In this document: piece by piece, positions 20,877 to 31,251 of the stretch
How positions within the stretch are numbered: the first letter of the stretch is position 1
How the letters are laid out: each line of letters starts with the position of its first letter
Assembly: GCA_028281665.1 (NCBI GenBank)
Contig: JANQJK010000014.1
Span: forward strand, 1-64,000
Source: Hyphococcus sp.
GTDB lineage: Bacteria > Pseudomonadota > Alphaproteobacteria > Caulobacterales > Parvularculaceae
Reading direction: 5' to 3'
Length of the DNA: 64,000 nt
Position numbers and translations under genes: made by a program
The notes under the pieces: generated by a model
What the model was told of the DNA's origin: nothing
The model's database searches: none
The model's input: the letters and a program-made list of their open reading frames with translations, nothing else

Positions 20877-22100
20877 ATGGGACAGAAGACTGTCGGGGCC
20901 GGCGCGCCCCCTGAAAAACGCAAGGTAACGATCCTCGGGTCGACCGGCTCGATCGGCGTAAACACGCTCGATCTCATTGAGTTTGCAGGCGGCAAGGGCG
21001 AGGCGGACGTGGAGATCGTCGCGCTGACCGCCAATCGAAACCTCGAAACGCTGGTGGAGCAGGCGAAGAAGTTTTGCCCCGACTATGTCGCCATCGGCGA
21101 CGCCTCGTTGGGCGACGATCTGAAATCTGCGCTGTCGGGAACCGGCATTGAAACGGGCACCGGCCCTGAAGCCATCGAAGAGGCCGCGATGCGCGACGCC
21201 GACTGGGTGATGGCGGCCATTGTCGGTGCGGCGGGATTAAAGCCGACATTGAAGGCGGCGGAGCGCGGCGCCGATATTGCGCTGGCCAACAAGGAATGCC
21301 TCGTATGCGCCGGCGATGTGGTCACGGCCGCGATCGCGAAGGCGGGCGGGCGGCTGTTGCCTGTTGATTCCGAACACAATGCGATTTTTCAGGTTTACGA
21401 TTTCGAGCGTCCGCACCGGATATCCCGTTTGATCCTGACGGCGTCCGGCGGTCCGTTTCGCACCTGGACGGCCGAGGAGATGGCCGTCGCGACGCCGGCG
21501 CAGGCGGTGGCGCACCCCAACTGGTCGATGGGCGCGAAAATCTCGGTCGATTCCGCAACGCTTATGAACAAGGGCCTGGAGCTGATCGAGGCGGCGCACA
21601 TTTTTCCAACCCCGCACGACGAGATCGACATTCTCGTGCATCCCCAGTCCGTCATTCACTCCATGGTTGAATATGCCGACGGATCGGTACTCGCCCAGCT
21701 CGGCACGCCGGATATGCGCACGCCCATCGCCACGACACTCGCCTGGCCCGACCGCACGCCCAGTCCGTCGGCGAAACTCAACTTTGCGGAGGTTGCGAAG
21801 CTGACGTTCGAAGCCCCTGATTTAAAACGCTTTCCAGCGCTTCGGTTGGCGCGCGAGGCGATTGCTGCGGGGGGCGTGATGCCTGCCAGTCTAAACGCGG
21901 CGAACGAGATCGCCGTCGCGGCATTTCTCAATGGAAACGTCAAATTTCTTGATATCGCCGCAATTTCCGAGCAGGTACTCGACGAGGTATCAAGGGTGAA
22001 CGCGCCCGCCAAGCTGACGGCGCTCGAAGACGCCGTCGCCGCCGACGAAGAAGCCAGGCGGCGCGCAGAAGCATGCGCAGCGGCGCGCGCGGCGGCGTAG
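20877..22100 (+). CDS. dxr: 1-deoxy-D-xylulose 5-phosphate reductoisomerase
   Basis: First committed enzyme of the non-mevalonate isoprenoid pathway, converting DXP to MEP with NADPH. The 407-residue product carries the cofactor motif TILGSTGSIGVNTLDLI, the substrate and metal region LPVDSEHNAIFQ, SGGPFRTWTAEEM and the MNKGLELIEA loop. It feeds the precursor for UppS encoded two genes upstream. Confidence 0.97.
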   Translation: MGQKTVGAGAPPEKRKVTILGSTGSIGVNTLDLIEFAGGKGEADVEIVALTANRNLETLVEQAKKFCPDYVAIGDASLGDDLKSALSGTGIETGTGPEAIEEAAMRDADWVMAAIVGAAGLKPTLKAAERGADIALANKECLVCAGDVVTAAIAKAGGRLLPVDSEHNAIFQVYDFERPHRISRLILTASGGPFRTWTAEEMAVATPAQAVAHPNWSMGAKISVDSATLMNKGLELIEAAHIFPTPHDEIDILVHPQSVIHSMVEYADGSVLAQLGTPDMRTPIATTLAWPDRTPSPSAKLNFAEVAKLTFEAPDLKRFPALRLAREAIAAGGVMPASLNAANEIAVAAFLNGNVKFLDIAAISEQVLDEVSRVNAPAKLTALEDAVAADEEARRRAEACAAARAAA

Positions 22101-22119
22101 CAGGGCGGAAACGATCGTA

Positions 22120-23400
22120 ATGAATATTGCCGGCTTGTCGCTTGAATCGATTCTGATTCTACCGCTTTCCGTGGTCGCGTTTCTTATCCTTCTTTCGATT
22201 ATCGTTTTTGTTCATGAGTACGGGCATTTCTCCGTTGCCCGTCTGCTCGGCGTCAAAGTCGACGTCTTTTCCATCGGCTTCGGCAAAACCCTGCTCAAAT
22301 GGGTCGATCGGAAAGGCACCGAGTGGCGCATCGCGATGCTGCCGCTCGGGGGTTATGTGAAGTTTTTCGGAGACGTGAACGCGGCATCTCAGGCGCCCGC
22401 GGAAGCGGCGGCGCCGCGTGATCATGATGATGACGGCCATCCCGTTACGACGCAGTTTCCCCGCCCAGGGCATGAGGACGATGTTGCCGCGCACATGACG
22501 CCGGAAGAACGCGCGGTGTGTTTTCACTTCAAACCGGTCTGGGCCCGCGCGCTGATCGTCGCTGCCGGTCCCGTTTTCAACTTTATTCTCGCCGTCGCGA
22601 TATTCACCGGCGTATTCATGATGGTGGGCCGATACGATCTTGATGCCGTCATCGGCAATGTCGCCGAGAATACGCCGGCGGCCGAGGCCGGTCTCGAACC
22701 CGGCGATCGAATACTGGCGATCAACGGGCGCGAACTCGATTCCTTCAACCCCATTTACGACATCGTTCTTTTAAGCGGCGGCAGCGAACTCGATTTCGAA
22801 ATTCTGCGCGACGGTGATGCCATCCGTATGGCTGCGGCGCCCCGGCGGGTCGAGTCGACGGACCGATACGGCAACAAGATCGAAGTCTGGCAGCTCGGCA
22901 TCAGCCCTGACGGCAACGCCTTCACATTCCAGAAATACGGATTTGGCGCCGCGGTGCAGCAAGGCGTTCACGAATTATGGCGGGTTTTGTCAGTGACTGT
23001 GCGGTTTCTGGGCAAGATCATTACGGGCCGGGAGGACCCCAGTCAGCTCGGCGGCCCCATCAAAATGGCCCAGTATGCCGGGCAATCGGTCATGTCGGGC
23101 TTTGACGAGTCATCCTATAGCGAGCCTCCAAGTTTCTGGACGAAGCTCAAAATGAGCCTCTTCGACTTCATTTCGCTGGCGGCTGTCGTGTCGATTTCGA
23201 TTGGCTTCCTCAATCTTTTGCCTGTGCCGGTTCTCGACGGCGGTCATCTTGTGTATTACGCCTACGAGGCGGTCGCCGGGAAGCCGTTGGGGCCACGGGC
23301 GCAGGCGGTCGGTTTCAGAGTGGGCATCGTCCTCTTGGCGTCGCTCATGATTTTCGTCACGTGGAACGACATCAATAATCTGATCTCATCAATCAGCTAG
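22120..23400 (+). CDS. rseP: RIP metalloprotease RseP (site-2 protease)
   Basis: An inner-membrane zinc protease that cuts anti-sigma factors and leftover signal peptides within the membrane. The 426-residue protein has the metal motif HEYGH in the first transmembrane helix, a PDZ-like region (AEAGLEPGDRILAINGRELD), and the third ligand motif NLLPVPVLDGGHL near the end. A roughly 30-residue acidic/His insertion (about residues 95-125, PRDHDDDGHP) interrupts the region after GGYVKFFGD. It might process the FecR-like anti-sigma factor encoded at 33404, although that link is only inferred. Confidence 0.96.
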   Translation: MNIAGLSLESILILPLSVVAFLILLSIIVFVHEYGHFSVARLLGVKVDVFSIGFGKTLLKWVDRKGTEWRIAMLPLGGYVKFFGDVNAASQAPAEAAAPRDHDDDGHPVTTQFPRPGHEDDVAAHMTPEERAVCFHFKPVWARALIVAAGPVFNFILAVAIFTGVFMMVGRYDLDAVIGNVAENTPAAEAGLEPGDRILAINGRELDSFNPIYDIVLLSGGSELDFEILRDGDAIRMAAAPRRVESTDRYGNKIEVWQLGISPDGNAFTFQKYGFGAAVQQGVHELWRVLSVTVRFLGKIITGREDPSQLGGPIKMAQYAGQSVMSGFDESSYSEPPSFWTKLKMSLFDFISLAAVVSISIGFLNLLPVPVLDGGHLVYYAYEAVAGKPLGPRAQAVGFRVGIVLLASLMIFVTWNDINNLISSIS

Positions 23401-23409
23401 GGCGACCGA

Positions 23410-26097
23410 ATGAGTTTCTTACTGTCCGGGGGGGCTTTCCACCGCGTTATCGTTTCCGCCATCGCCGCCATTGCGGCGACGGCAGGCGTTGCAATGGGGC
23501 AGACCCAGCCGCCGGCGCAGCCGTTCGCGGGAGGCGTGGAGACGCACGCGCAACAGGCGCCGATCATCCAGGGGCTCTCGGTCACGGGCAATCAGCGCAT
23601 CGAGCCGGAAACCGTCGGCTCTTATCTGCCGTTGCAGGCGGGGATGCCCGCTGACCCGGAACTGCTCGATCTCTCGTTGAAGACGCTCTTCAATACCGGG
23701 CTCTTTTCGGACGTGTCCCTGGAGATGCAGCCTAACGGCGTCCTGCTGATTACCGTGAAGGAAAACCCGATCGTCAACCGCGTCATCTACGAAGGCAACA
23801 AGCGCGTTAAAGACGACAAGATTACCGAGGAAGTGCAGCTCACGCCGCGCGCCATTTACACGCGCGCGAAGGTGCAGTCCGACACGCAGCGGATCATTGA
23901 GCTCTATCGGGCCAAGGGGCGCTTCGCGGCGCAGGTCACGCCGAAGGTCACGCCGCTCGATCAAAACCGCATCGACGTGGTTTTTGAAGTCGACGAAGGG
24001 CCGAAGACCGGCATTGCGAAAGTCAATTTCGTGGGCAACCAGATCTTTACCGACAGCCAGCTGCGCGGCGTCATTTTGACAAAGGAGAGTCGCTGGTGGC
24101 GGTTCTTCTCGTCAAACGACAATTACGATCCCGATCGCCTCGAATATGAACGCGAACTCCTGCGCCAGCATTATGGCAAGGAAGGGTATGCGGATTTTCA
24201 GGTGGTTTCCGCGGTCGCGGAACTGACGCCGGATCGAAAGAATTTCTTTATTACGTTTACCGTCGACGAGGGGCCGAAATATACGGTCGGCGAAGTCCGC
24301 GTGAAGACGACGCTCGCGAAACTTGACGGCGATGCACTGAAACGGTTCGTGCCGATCCGGGAAGGCGAGACATTCAATTCCGAGAAGCTTGAAAAGGCTA
24401 CCGAGGCGATCACCTTTGCGACCGGTGCGACGGGATACGCATTCGTCGACGTCAATCCGCAGCTTCAGCGGTTCGAAGACACCAGAACGATCGACCTGAC
24501 CTTCCAGGTCAATGAGGGCCCGCGGGTTTACGTGGAGCGCGTGAACATCAAGGGCAATACGCGCACCCTGGACAAAATTATTCGACGGGAGATCCGCATC
24601 GCGGAGGGCGATCCGTTCAATCGCGTCCTGGTGGACCGGTCGCGCGCGCGGGTCCGCTCGCTCGGGTTTTTCAAGGAAGTTGCAATTGAAGAGAAACCGG
24701 GGTCCGCGCCGGACCGCACCGAGCTTGACGTAACCGTCGAAGAGCAATCGACGGGCTCGTTCTCCGTAGGCGTCGGCGTGTCGTCGACCGATAACTTCAT
24801 TATTGACTTTTCAATTCAGGAACGAAACCTGATGGGGCGCGGCCAGGCGCTGACATTCCGCGTGCAGGCGAGTTCGCGCACGCGCCTCGTCGATTTGCAG
24901 TTCAACCAGCCCTATTTCCTGGGACGCAACCTCAATGCCGGTGTTTCTGCATTTAACCAGCGCACGAATTTCCGTGAGGCGGGTTTCGTCCGCAACCGGA
25001 TTGGTTTCGGGGTCAACACCGGCTTCTTCGTCTCAGAATACGGTCGCGGCGGCATCTCCTACTTGCTGAGTAAGGATGATGTAGAGGTCGATATTCCTAG
25101 TGCGCTAACGATTTCCGGTACGGAGAACCCCGCCGACATACTTGTGCCGGGCGCGATGTTTACTGCGACGCCCGCAACCCGGTTTCAGCGGGACGCAATG
25201 GGCATGCTGATTTTGGATGACGAGGGACGACCAATCTCTGAGCCTGATCTGGATGAAAACGGGCTCCAGCGAATTTCTGTCGAAGCCCAGCAGTGCGATT
25301 TCCTTCAACTGGCCCTCACCCCGACATGTCAATCACGTGGGAACTTTTTGACATCCCTCGTGGGGGTATCGCTGACTTTCGACACGCGCAACGATCCCAT
25401 CCGGCCGACTCGCGGCTGGCGCCTTGGCGGTTCCGTTCGGTTCGCCGGTCTCGGCGGCGACGTAAACTACTACCAGGGAGAGGCGACCGGCGCGATTTAC
25501 CATCCGCTGTTGCTTGGCCTTGTTGGCGCTCTGAAGGGGCGTGCAGGCTATATCGAAGGATATGGCGGTGACGATGTGCGCCTCTCCGACCGCTTCTTTG
25601 AGGGCGCGTCGTCGTTTCGCGGCTTTGAAGTGGCCGGCGTCGGCCCCCGTTTCCTGACGTCGAGCGGGGCCATCAGGGATGACGCGGGCGATATCACCGG
25701 TCAGTTGCCGACCCGGCGTGAAGGTGCATTGGCCGGTCAGGCAATCGGCGCCAAGGCTTACGCCATCGGGTCGGCGGAAATCCTGATTCCGCTGCCATTG
25801 CCGGAAGAGTACGGCATCCGCGCGGCGCTGTTCAGTGATTTCGGTGCAGTCGGCCTGGTCGATGATTCCACAAAAATCCTGAATAACGACCCGACCCAGT
25901 TTATTGATACCGATGGCAACGGCATCGGCGATCTGGCGCCGGTGCAGGATGATTTCGCCTTCCGCGTTACCGCGGGGGTTTCCGTCAGTTGGGATTCGCC
26001 GTTCGGGCCGGTTCGGTTTGATTTTGCTGAGATTATCCGCAAAGAAGAGTATGACAGAACCGAGGGCTTCCGCTTCAGCGCCGGAACCAACTTCTAG
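23410..26097 (+). CDS. bamA: Outer membrane protein assembly factor BamA
   Basis: The core of the Bam complex that inserts beta-barrel proteins in the outer membrane. The 895-residue product has a signal peptide (cleavage near GVAMGQ), five POTRA domains (starting IIQGLSVTGNQRIEPETVGSYL and recurring as VNFVGNQIF and VNIKGNTRTLDKIIRREIRI), and the C-terminal barrel with the conserved SFRGFE loop and the final strand ending in Phe (RFSAGTNF). It lies nine bases after rseP and is followed by a Skp homologue. Confidence 0.97.
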   Translation: MSFLLSGGAFHRVIVSAIAAIAATAGVAMGQTQPPAQPFAGGVETHAQQAPIIQGLSVTGNQRIEPETVGSYLPLQAGMPADPELLDLSLKTLFNTGLFSDVSLEMQPNGVLLITVKENPIVNRVIYEGNKRVKDDKITEEVQLTPRAIYTRAKVQSDTQRIIELYRAKGRFAAQVTPKVTPLDQNRIDVVFEVDEGPKTGIAKVNFVGNQIFTDSQLRGVILTKESRWWRFFSSNDNYDPDRLEYERELLRQHYGKEGYADFQVVSAVAELTPDRKNFFITFTVDEGPKYTVGEVRVKTTLAKLDGDALKRFVPIREGETFNSEKLEKATEAITFATGATGYAFVDVNPQLQRFEDTRTIDLTFQVNEGPRVYVERVNIKGNTRTLDKIIRREIRIAEGDPFNRVLVDRSRARVRSLGFFKEVAIEEKPGSAPDRTELDVTVEEQSTGSFSVGVGVSSTDNFIIDFSIQERNLMGRGQALTFRVQASSRTRLVDLQFNQPYFLGRNLNAGVSAFNQRTNFREAGFVRNRIGFGVNTGFFVSEYGRGGISYLLSKDDVEVDIPSALTISGTENPADILVPGAMFTATPATRFQRDAMGMLILDDEGRPISEPDLDENGLQRISVEAQQCDFLQLALTPTCQSRGNFLTSLVGVSLTFDTRNDPIRPTRGWRLGGSVRFAGLGGDVNYYQGEATGAIYHPLLLGLVGALKGRAGYIEGYGGDDVRLSDRFFEGASSFRGFEVAGVGPRFLTSSGAIRDDAGDITGQLPTRREGALAGQAIGAKAYAIGSAEILIPLPLPEEYGIRAALFSDFGAVGLVDDSTKILNNDPTQFIDTDGNGIGDLAPVQDDFAFRVTAGVSVSWDSPFGPVRFDFAEIIRKEEYDRTEGFRFSAGTNF

Positions 26098-26141
26098 GCG
26101 CGCCCGGTCGGCAGAGAACAACCAAGGTAAGAGGTGTACCC

Positions 26142-26786
26142 ATGAGAAAGAGTATTATCGCAGTCGCGGGCGCGGGGCTTCTGGGTCTTTCGGCGCTTGT
26201 CGGGCAGGCGGCGTTTACGGCCGTCGAAGCGCAAAACGACGCGAAAGCGCCGATTATCCTGACTGTTAGCCTTGAGAGCGTCGTCGCGCAGTCAAAGGCG
26301 GGAAAAACCATTCCCGGCCAGGCTGAAAACGTGCGCAAAGGCGTCGCGTCGGAGCTGGAGGCGGAAGCGTCCAAACTCCAAAAGGATATCGAGAACTTCC
26401 AAAAGAACGCCGAATTGATGTCCGAGGAAGTGCGTCAAAAAACCGGTCAGGAGCTTCAGGCTCGCGCGCAATACGGACTTCCCCAACGCCAGCAAATTGT
26501 TGAGCAGGCGTTCCGGATCGCCATTCAGAATGCGCAAGGCAAGATTCTTGCGGAAGTTGATCCTATCCTGAAGGACTTGATCGACAAGCGCGGCGCCACG
26601 GTCCTTCTGGACAAGTCGGCGGTCCTTTACGCGGCCGTCGAAACCGACGTTACGCAGGAAGTCATTGCGGCTCTCGACAAAAAAATGGATACGGTCGAGG
26701 TGCAGAAGATCTCCCTCGCGGAAATCGAGAAACAGTTGCAGGAAGCTGCGGCCAAGGCGCAAGCTGAGGCGGCGAAAAATCAGTAG
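26142..26786 (+). CDS. OmpH/Skp family periplasmic chaperone
   Basis: A 214-residue periplasmic chaperone that holds unfolded outer-membrane proteins on the way to BamA. A signal peptide (MRKSIIAVAGAGLLGLSALVGQAAFT) is followed by a long coiled-coil region (about residues 60-150) rich in Lys, Glu and Gln, typical of Skp tentacles, and the C-terminal VDPILKDLIDKRGATVLLDKSAVLYAA strand. The last residues are Ala/Glu/Lys-rich. Position immediately after bamA supports the call. Confidence 0.93.
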   Translation: MRKSIIAVAGAGLLGLSALVGQAAFTAVEAQNDAKAPIILTVSLESVVAQSKAGKTIPGQAENVRKGVASELEAEASKLQKDIENFQKNAELMSEEVRQKTGQELQARAQYGLPQRQQIVEQAFRIAIQNAQGKILAEVDPILKDLIDKRGATVLLDKSAVLYAAVETDVTQEVIAALDKKMDTVEVQKISLAEIEKQLQEAAAKAQAEAAKNQ

Positions 26787-26822
26787 CCGGAGACGTGTTT
26801 TGACGGCGCTGTAATCATGTAG

Positions 26823-26853
26823 GCCGGCGCGGTGTTCGCGCCGGCTGTTTTCT
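26823..26853 (+). terminator. Terminator hairpin between skp and lpxD
   Basis: GCCGGCGCG pairs perfectly with CGCGCCGGC around GTGTT, followed by TGTTTTCTT. This is a 9-base-pair GC stem with a T-rich tail, and it probably limits transcription from the bam unit into the lpx genes. Confidence 0.72.
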
Positions 26854-26888
26854 TCTGTGCGATCCGCATCAGCGAGAAGGCGCAACGA

Positions 26889-27902
26889 ATGCCCGACGGG
26901 CGCTTTTATCAAATCGGACCGGCGCTTTCCGTCGGTGATGCGTTGGCTGTCGCGCGCGAAAGCGATCGCGCGGCGCGGCTGATCGGGCAGGGCGCCGGCG
27001 CCGTAGAGCGGGTTGCGCGATTGGACGAGTCGGACCTTGCCGGCGCTGTCGTCTTATGCGCCCGGGCGGACATCGCCGAACGGGCCGCGGGACGCGGTTT
27101 CGGTCTCTCCATTGCCGTTCCCAAATTCGCCGAAGCTCTCGCACGCAGCGGCCCTGTAATTGAGACGGCTGCGGCGAAGCTTGTTTTCGCGGAGATCGCC
27201 GGGCGTCTGCATGCCCCGCTTGTCGACAGTGGCGGCGAGCCGCATCTGGGCGCCGATGTCGTCCGCCATCCCACGGCGGTGATTGGCGAAGGCGCGGAGA
27301 TTGGCGACCGCTGCGTTCTCGGACCAAACGCCGTAATCGGCCCCGGCGTGAAGCTGGGCGCCGAATGCGTAATAGGCGCTGGCGCGTGCGTCCATTTCGC
27401 GATCCTGGGTGAGCGCGTGCGGATCCTCTCCGGCGCGCGTCTTGGTGAAGACGGCTTTGGATTTGTCGAGGGACCGGCAGGGATCGTCCGGGTGCCCCAG
27501 CTCGGCCGGCTGATCGTCGGCGACGATGTGGAGATCGGCGCGAACGCAACAGTCGATCGCGGCGCCCTTGGCGACACCGTGATCGGCGCGGGCACGAAAA
27601 TCGACAATCTTGTCCATATTGCGCACAACGTGCAGATCGGTCGAAATTGTCTTATTGCTGGTCAGGTCGGTTTTGCGGGAAGCTGTAAACTGGCTGATGG
27701 CGTTATGGTTGGCGGTCAAGCCGGCTTTAGCAATGGCGTAAAGATCGGCGCCGGCGCCCGCATTGCCGCGCAGGCCGGCCTCGTGCGAGACGTGCCGGCG
27801 GGCGAAAGTTGGGGCGGCACGCCGGGAATGCCGCAAAGCGTTCACCTGCGGGCTGCGTTCTGGTTGGTGCGCCAATCAAAGAAGAAAGCGGACAAGAAAT
27901 GA
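26889..27902 (+). CDS. lpxD: UDP-3-O-(3-hydroxyacyl)glucosamine N-acyltransferase
   Basis: Third enzyme of lipid A synthesis, adding the N-linked hydroxyacyl chain. The 337-residue protein has the LpxD N-terminal domain followed by left-handed beta-helix hexapeptide repeats (for example [22 protein letters not shown]). The catalytic His lies in [22 protein letters not shown]. The start at 26889 ([15 protein letters not shown]) fits the family; a frame from 26832 would overlap the terminator. The stop overlaps fabZ. Confidence 0.97.
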   Translation: MPDGRFYQIGPALSVGDALAVARESDRAARLIGQGAGAVERVARLDESDLAGAVVLCARADIAERAAGRGFGLSIAVPKFAEALARSGPVIETAAAKLVFAEIAGRLHAPLVDSGGEPHLGADVVRHPTAVIGEGAEIGDRCVLGPNAVIGPGVKLGAECVIGAGACVHFAILGERVRILSGARLGEDGFGFVEGPAGIVRVPQLGRLIVGDDVEIGANATVDRGALGDTVIGAGTKIDNLVHIAHNVQIGRNCLIAGQVGFAGSCKLADGVMVGGQAGFSNGVKIGAGARIAAQAGLVRDVPAGESWGGTPGMPQSVHLRAAFWLVRQSKKKADKK

Positions 27903-28378
27903 CGGACGAACGAAAACCGCCGCTCGAACCGGACAAGTCGGTCCTGGAGCTCGACGAGCTGATGCAGCTATTGCCGCATCGCTATCCGATTTTGATGATC
28001 GACCGTCTTGTCGAAATTAAGCCGGGCGACAGCGCCGTCGGCATAAAGAACATTTCCTATTCCGATCAGATATTTCAGGGGCACTTCCCGCAAAAGCCGG
28101 TCATGCCCGGCGTCCTTATTATCGAGGCGATGGCGCAGGCGGCCGCGGCTTTTACATCCTACACCGAAGGGCTCGACGTCGAAGGCAAGATCGTTCTCTT
28201 TATGGGCGTAGACCGGGCGCGTTTCCGCAAGCCGGTCGTTCCGGGCGATCAATTGCGGATTCACGTGCGCACCGTACATCGCAGGGAACCGGTATGGCGT
28301 TTTGCGTCGGAAGCGAAAGTCGATGGAAAGCGTGTTGCCGATGCGCAATTCTCCGCCATGCTGGCGCAGGGCATATAA
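27899..28378 (+). CDS. fabZ: 3-hydroxyacyl-ACP dehydratase FabZ
   Basis: Dehydrates hydroxyacyl-ACP in fatty acid elongation and competes with LpxA/LpxD for the same substrate pool. The 159-residue hot-dog-fold protein has [14 protein letters not shown] and the catalytic [20 protein letters not shown] (His and Glu). The ATG overlaps the lpxD stop (ATGA), the expected arrangement. An upstream extension in the same frame lies inside lpxD and is rejected. Confidence 0.97.
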   Translation: MTDERKPPLEPDKSVLELDELMQLLPHRYPILMIDRLVEIKPGDSAVGIKNISYSDQIFQGHFPQKPVMPGVLIIEAMAQAAAAFTSYTEGLDVEGKIVLFMGVDRARFRKPVVPGDQLRIHVRTVHRREPVWRFASEAKVDGKRVADAQFSAMLAQGI

Positions 28379-28393
28379 CCGCTTCGGGGCGCG

Positions 28394-29182
28394 ATGAAAG
28401 TTCATTCAACAGCAATTGTCGAAGAAGGGGCTGAAATCGGCGAGGGCGGCGCTATCGGTCCTTACTGCGTTGTCGGCGCCGGCGCACGCTTGGGCCGGGG
28501 CGTCGTCTTGAAGAGTCACGTCGTGATCGAGGGAAGCACGACGATTGGGGAACGGACGATTGTCCATGCCTTTGCCGTTCTTGGCGGCCCCCCGCAACAT
28601 TTGCAGTATAAGGGCGAGGAAACCCGGCTGGAAATCGGCGCCGACGTCATGATCCGTGAGCACGTGACGATGAATCCGGGAACGCCCGCCGGCGGCGGCG
28701 TCACGCGAATCGGCGACCGCGGCTTTTTCATGACCGCATCACATGTGGGCCATGACTGCCAAGTCGGCGACGACGTCATCTTCGCCAACAATGCAACCCT
28801 TGGCGGCCATGTGAAAATCGGGGATAATGCATTTCTCGGCGGGCTTTGCGCCATCCATCAGAACTGCCGGGTCGGCGCCTACGCCTTTGTCGGCGGCTGC
28901 GCGGCGGTCGCCTGCGATATCATCCCTTACGCATCCGCCTTCGGAAATCACGCGCGCCTTGGCGGCCTCAATATCATCGGCATGAAACGCCGAAACATGC
29001 CGCGGGCAAGTATTCGGGCGTTGCGTGAGGCGTATCGCTTGCTGTTCGACGGCGAGGACGGGACGTTTCGCGACCGGCTGGAGATGGCGCGGACGCGGTT
29101 TGCAGAAAACCCGGAAGTCGCCATGATTATCGATTTTATCGAGAATGGCGCAGTGCGGTCATTGATGACGCCGGCGCGATAG
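28394..29182 (+). CDS. lpxA: UDP-N-acetylglucosamine O-acyltransferase
   Basis: First step of lipid A synthesis. A 262-residue left-handed beta-helix with hexapeptide repeats from the start ([30 protein letters not shown]), [19 protein letters not shown], the catalytic-His region [25 protein letters not shown], and a C-terminal helical domain including [10 protein letters not shown]. It sits in the standard lpxD-fabZ-lpxA order. Confidence 0.97.
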   Translation: MKVHSTAIVEEGAEIGEGGAIGPYCVVGAGARLGRGVVLKSHVVIEGSTTIGERTIVHAFAVLGGPPQHLQYKGEETRLEIGADVMIREHVTMNPGTPAGGGVTRIGDRGFFMTASHVGHDCQVGDDVIFANNATLGGHVKIGDNAFLGGLCAIHQNCRVGAYAFVGGCAAVACDIIPYASAFGNHARLGGLNIIGMKRRNMPRASIRALREAYRLLFDGEDGTFRDRLEMARTRFAENPEVAMIIDFIENGAVRSLMTPAR

Positions 29183-29189
29183 GCGGGCG

Positions 29190-30038
29190 ATGGCGCGTTG
29201 GCGGAAACTTGGGTTAATTGCCGGCGGCGGATCTCTGCCGGCGCGCATCGTCGCCGAGCGCGAAGCCCTGGGGGAACCCTATCATCTGATCCGCATCGCC
29301 GGCTCGGCCGACGATCATCTGACGTCAAAGCCTGGCGACGATTGCGGTCTTGGCGAAGCCGGCAAGATTTTGCGCCTGTTGCGCGAGGCCGATTGCGACG
29401 CTGCGTGCTTTGCGGGCGTCGTGCGCCGGCCTGACTTTGCGTCGCTGAAAGTCGACTGGCGCGGCGCGGCGCTGCTGCCGAAGATCGTCGCGGCGGCGGG
29501 GAGGGGCGACGGCGCAATCCTCCAGGTGCTTGTTGAAACGCTCGAAGCGGAAAATTTTCTTGTTGTCGGCGCCGATGAAGCCGTCAGCGGACTGACGGCG
29601 CCGCAAGGCGTGTTCGGGGCTCATGCACCGTCTGCGGACGACTTCGCGGACATCGCCAAGGCCGCGGCGTTGATCAACGCGATCGGGCCTTTTGACGTCG
29701 GGCAGGCGGCCGTCGTCGATGTGGGGCACGTGCTCGCCATCGAGGCCGCGGAGGGAACGGACCTGATGCTTGCGCGCTGCGCCGGGTTGCCGGGCGCGTC
29801 TGATCGCAAAGGAAATGGCGTTCTCGTTAAGAGGCCAAAGCCGGGGCAGGAGCTCCGTGTCGATCTGCCCGTTATTGGGCCGGAAACCGTGCGGCGGGCC
29901 CATGCCGCGGGGCTGCGCGGCGTCGCAGTGGAAGCAGGACTCGCTCTGGTGATGAATCGCGACGAAGCGGTCGCGCTTGCCGACGATGCGGGGTTGTTTC
30001 TGTACGGATTTTCAGAGGCGGACCTCAACCGAAAATGA
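29190..30038 (+). CDS. lpxI: UDP-2,3-diacylglucosamine diphosphatase LpxI
   Basis: Hydrolyses UDP-2,3-diacylglucosamine to lipid X and UMP, replacing the unrelated LpxH of gammaproteobacteria. The 282-residue protein shows the LpxI (formerly DUF1009) pattern: KLGLIAGGGSLPARIVAE at the start and VEAGLALVMNRDEAVALADDAGLFLYGF at the end, with RCAGLPGASDRKGNGVLVKRPKPGQELRVDLPVIGPETV between. The use of LpxI supports an alphaproteobacterial host. The stop overlaps lpxB by four bases. Confidence 0.95.
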   Translation: MARWRKLGLIAGGGSLPARIVAEREALGEPYHLIRIAGSADDHLTSKPGDDCGLGEAGKILRLLREADCDAACFAGVVRRPDFASLKVDWRGAALLPKIVAAAGRGDGAILQVLVETLEAENFLVVGADEAVSGLTAPQGVFGAHAPSADDFADIAKAAALINAIGPFDVGQAAVVDVGHVLAIEAAEGTDLMLARCAGLPGASDRKGNGVLVKRPKPGQELRVDLPVIGPETVRRAHAAGLRGVAVEAGLALVMNRDEAVALADDAGLFLYGFSEADLNRK

Positions 30039-31189
30039 ACCGACCGCCAACGGTAATGATCTGCGCCGTCGAGCCGTCAGGCGATGCGCTGGGCGGCGCG
30101 CTGATGGAGGCCCTTGCCGCGCGCGCCCCCGGTATTCGGTTTTGCGGCTGCGGCGGACCGGTCATGATGGCGCGCGGCATGGAAAGCCTTTTCGACATTC
30201 GCGCATTCTCGGTGATGGGTCCGGTCGCGGCGCTGAAGGCGCTGCCGGCGGCGATGAGGAGTGCGCGTCAGCTTGCCGATTGCGCAGCACGCGAAAAGGC
30301 CGACGCCGCCGTGCTGATCGACAGTTGGGCGTTTTCCAAAATCGCCGCGGAACGCATCCGCAAGGCGTCGCCGGAAACCATGTTGATCAAATACGTGGCG
30401 CCGCAGGTCTGGGCGTCGCGTCCGAAGCGCGCGGAAAAACTGGGCCGGTTATTCGATGGCGTGATCACGCTGTTCGAGTTCGAAAAGCCGTGGTTTGAAA
30501 CTCACGGGGTGCGAACCGTCTGCGCGGGACATTCCGGGTTTCAAAGCCTCATGGCTGCGCGCGGCGGCGGTTCCGCGTTTCGCGAAAGACACGGGGGCGC
30601 CGACCGGCCGCTCGTGATCCTCGCGCCCGGCAGCCGGCGCGCGGAAATCCGTCAGCTTGCGGATCGGTTTCGCCGGGCGATCGACTTTGTTCGCCGCGAC
30701 GCGCCGGCGCTGAAAATCGCGATCCCCGTTGCGCCCGGTCGTGAGAATGACATTCGCGCCGCATTCGAAGGGTGGGATGCGGCGCCGATCCTGATCGGTC
30801 CGGAGGAAAAAATTGCGGCGTTTGACGCCGCCGATGCCGCGCTCGCCGCGTCCGGCACGCTGTCCACGGAACTCGCCATTTGCGGGACGCCCATGGTCGT
30901 TGCATATCGGTTCGATCCGCTCACCGCCGCCTGGGGGCGGGCGGTCGTCACGTCGAAATGGGCCGCTCTCGTGAACATCGCCGAGGACGCAAGCGTGATC
31001 CCTGAGTTCATCCAGGAGGATTGCCGGCCGGCGGCGCTGGCGAAGGCGCTCGCGCCATTATTGTCGGGCGCCGATGCGCGCGCGCGACAGCTCAACGCGT
31101 TCCCCGCCGCGCTCGCAAAGCTCGGAACCGGCGGCCCGCCGGCGGCGGAAACGGCGGCGGAGGCGGTCCTCGCTTGGATAAAGGATTGA
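30035..31189 (+). CDS. lpxB: Lipid-A-disaccharide synthase
   Basis: Condenses lipid X with UDP-diacylglucosamine to the lipid A disaccharide at the inner-membrane surface (GT-B glycosyltransferase). The 384-residue product shows CAVEPSGDALGGALMEAL at the N-terminus, APQVWASRPKRAEKL in the middle, and LAPGSRRAEIRQL in the donor domain, all family signatures. It is the last gene of the lpx operon and the last core gene before the tRNA and island. Confidence 0.96.
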   Translation: MNRPPTVMICAVEPSGDALGGALMEALAARAPGIRFCGCGGPVMMARGMESLFDIRAFSVMGPVAALKALPAAMRSARQLADCAAREKADAAVLIDSWAFSKIAAERIRKASPETMLIKYVAPQVWASRPKRAEKLGRLFDGVITLFEFEKPWFETHGVRTVCAGHSGFQSLMAARGGGSAFRERHGGADRPLVILAPGSRRAEIRQLADRFRRAIDFVRRDAPALKIAIPVAPGRENDIRAAFEGWDAAPILIGPEEKIAAFDAADAALAASGTLSTELAICGTPMVVAYRFDPLTAAWGRAVVTSKWAALVNIAEDASVIPEFIQEDCRPAALAKALAPLLSGADARARQLNAFPAALAKLGTGGPPAAETAAEAVLAWIKD

Positions 31190-31251
31190 TTTTTTAGGCC
31201 CCGCGCCCCTTGCAGTAACGGGCGCCCGGCCCTAATCCTCGGTCACGGCCT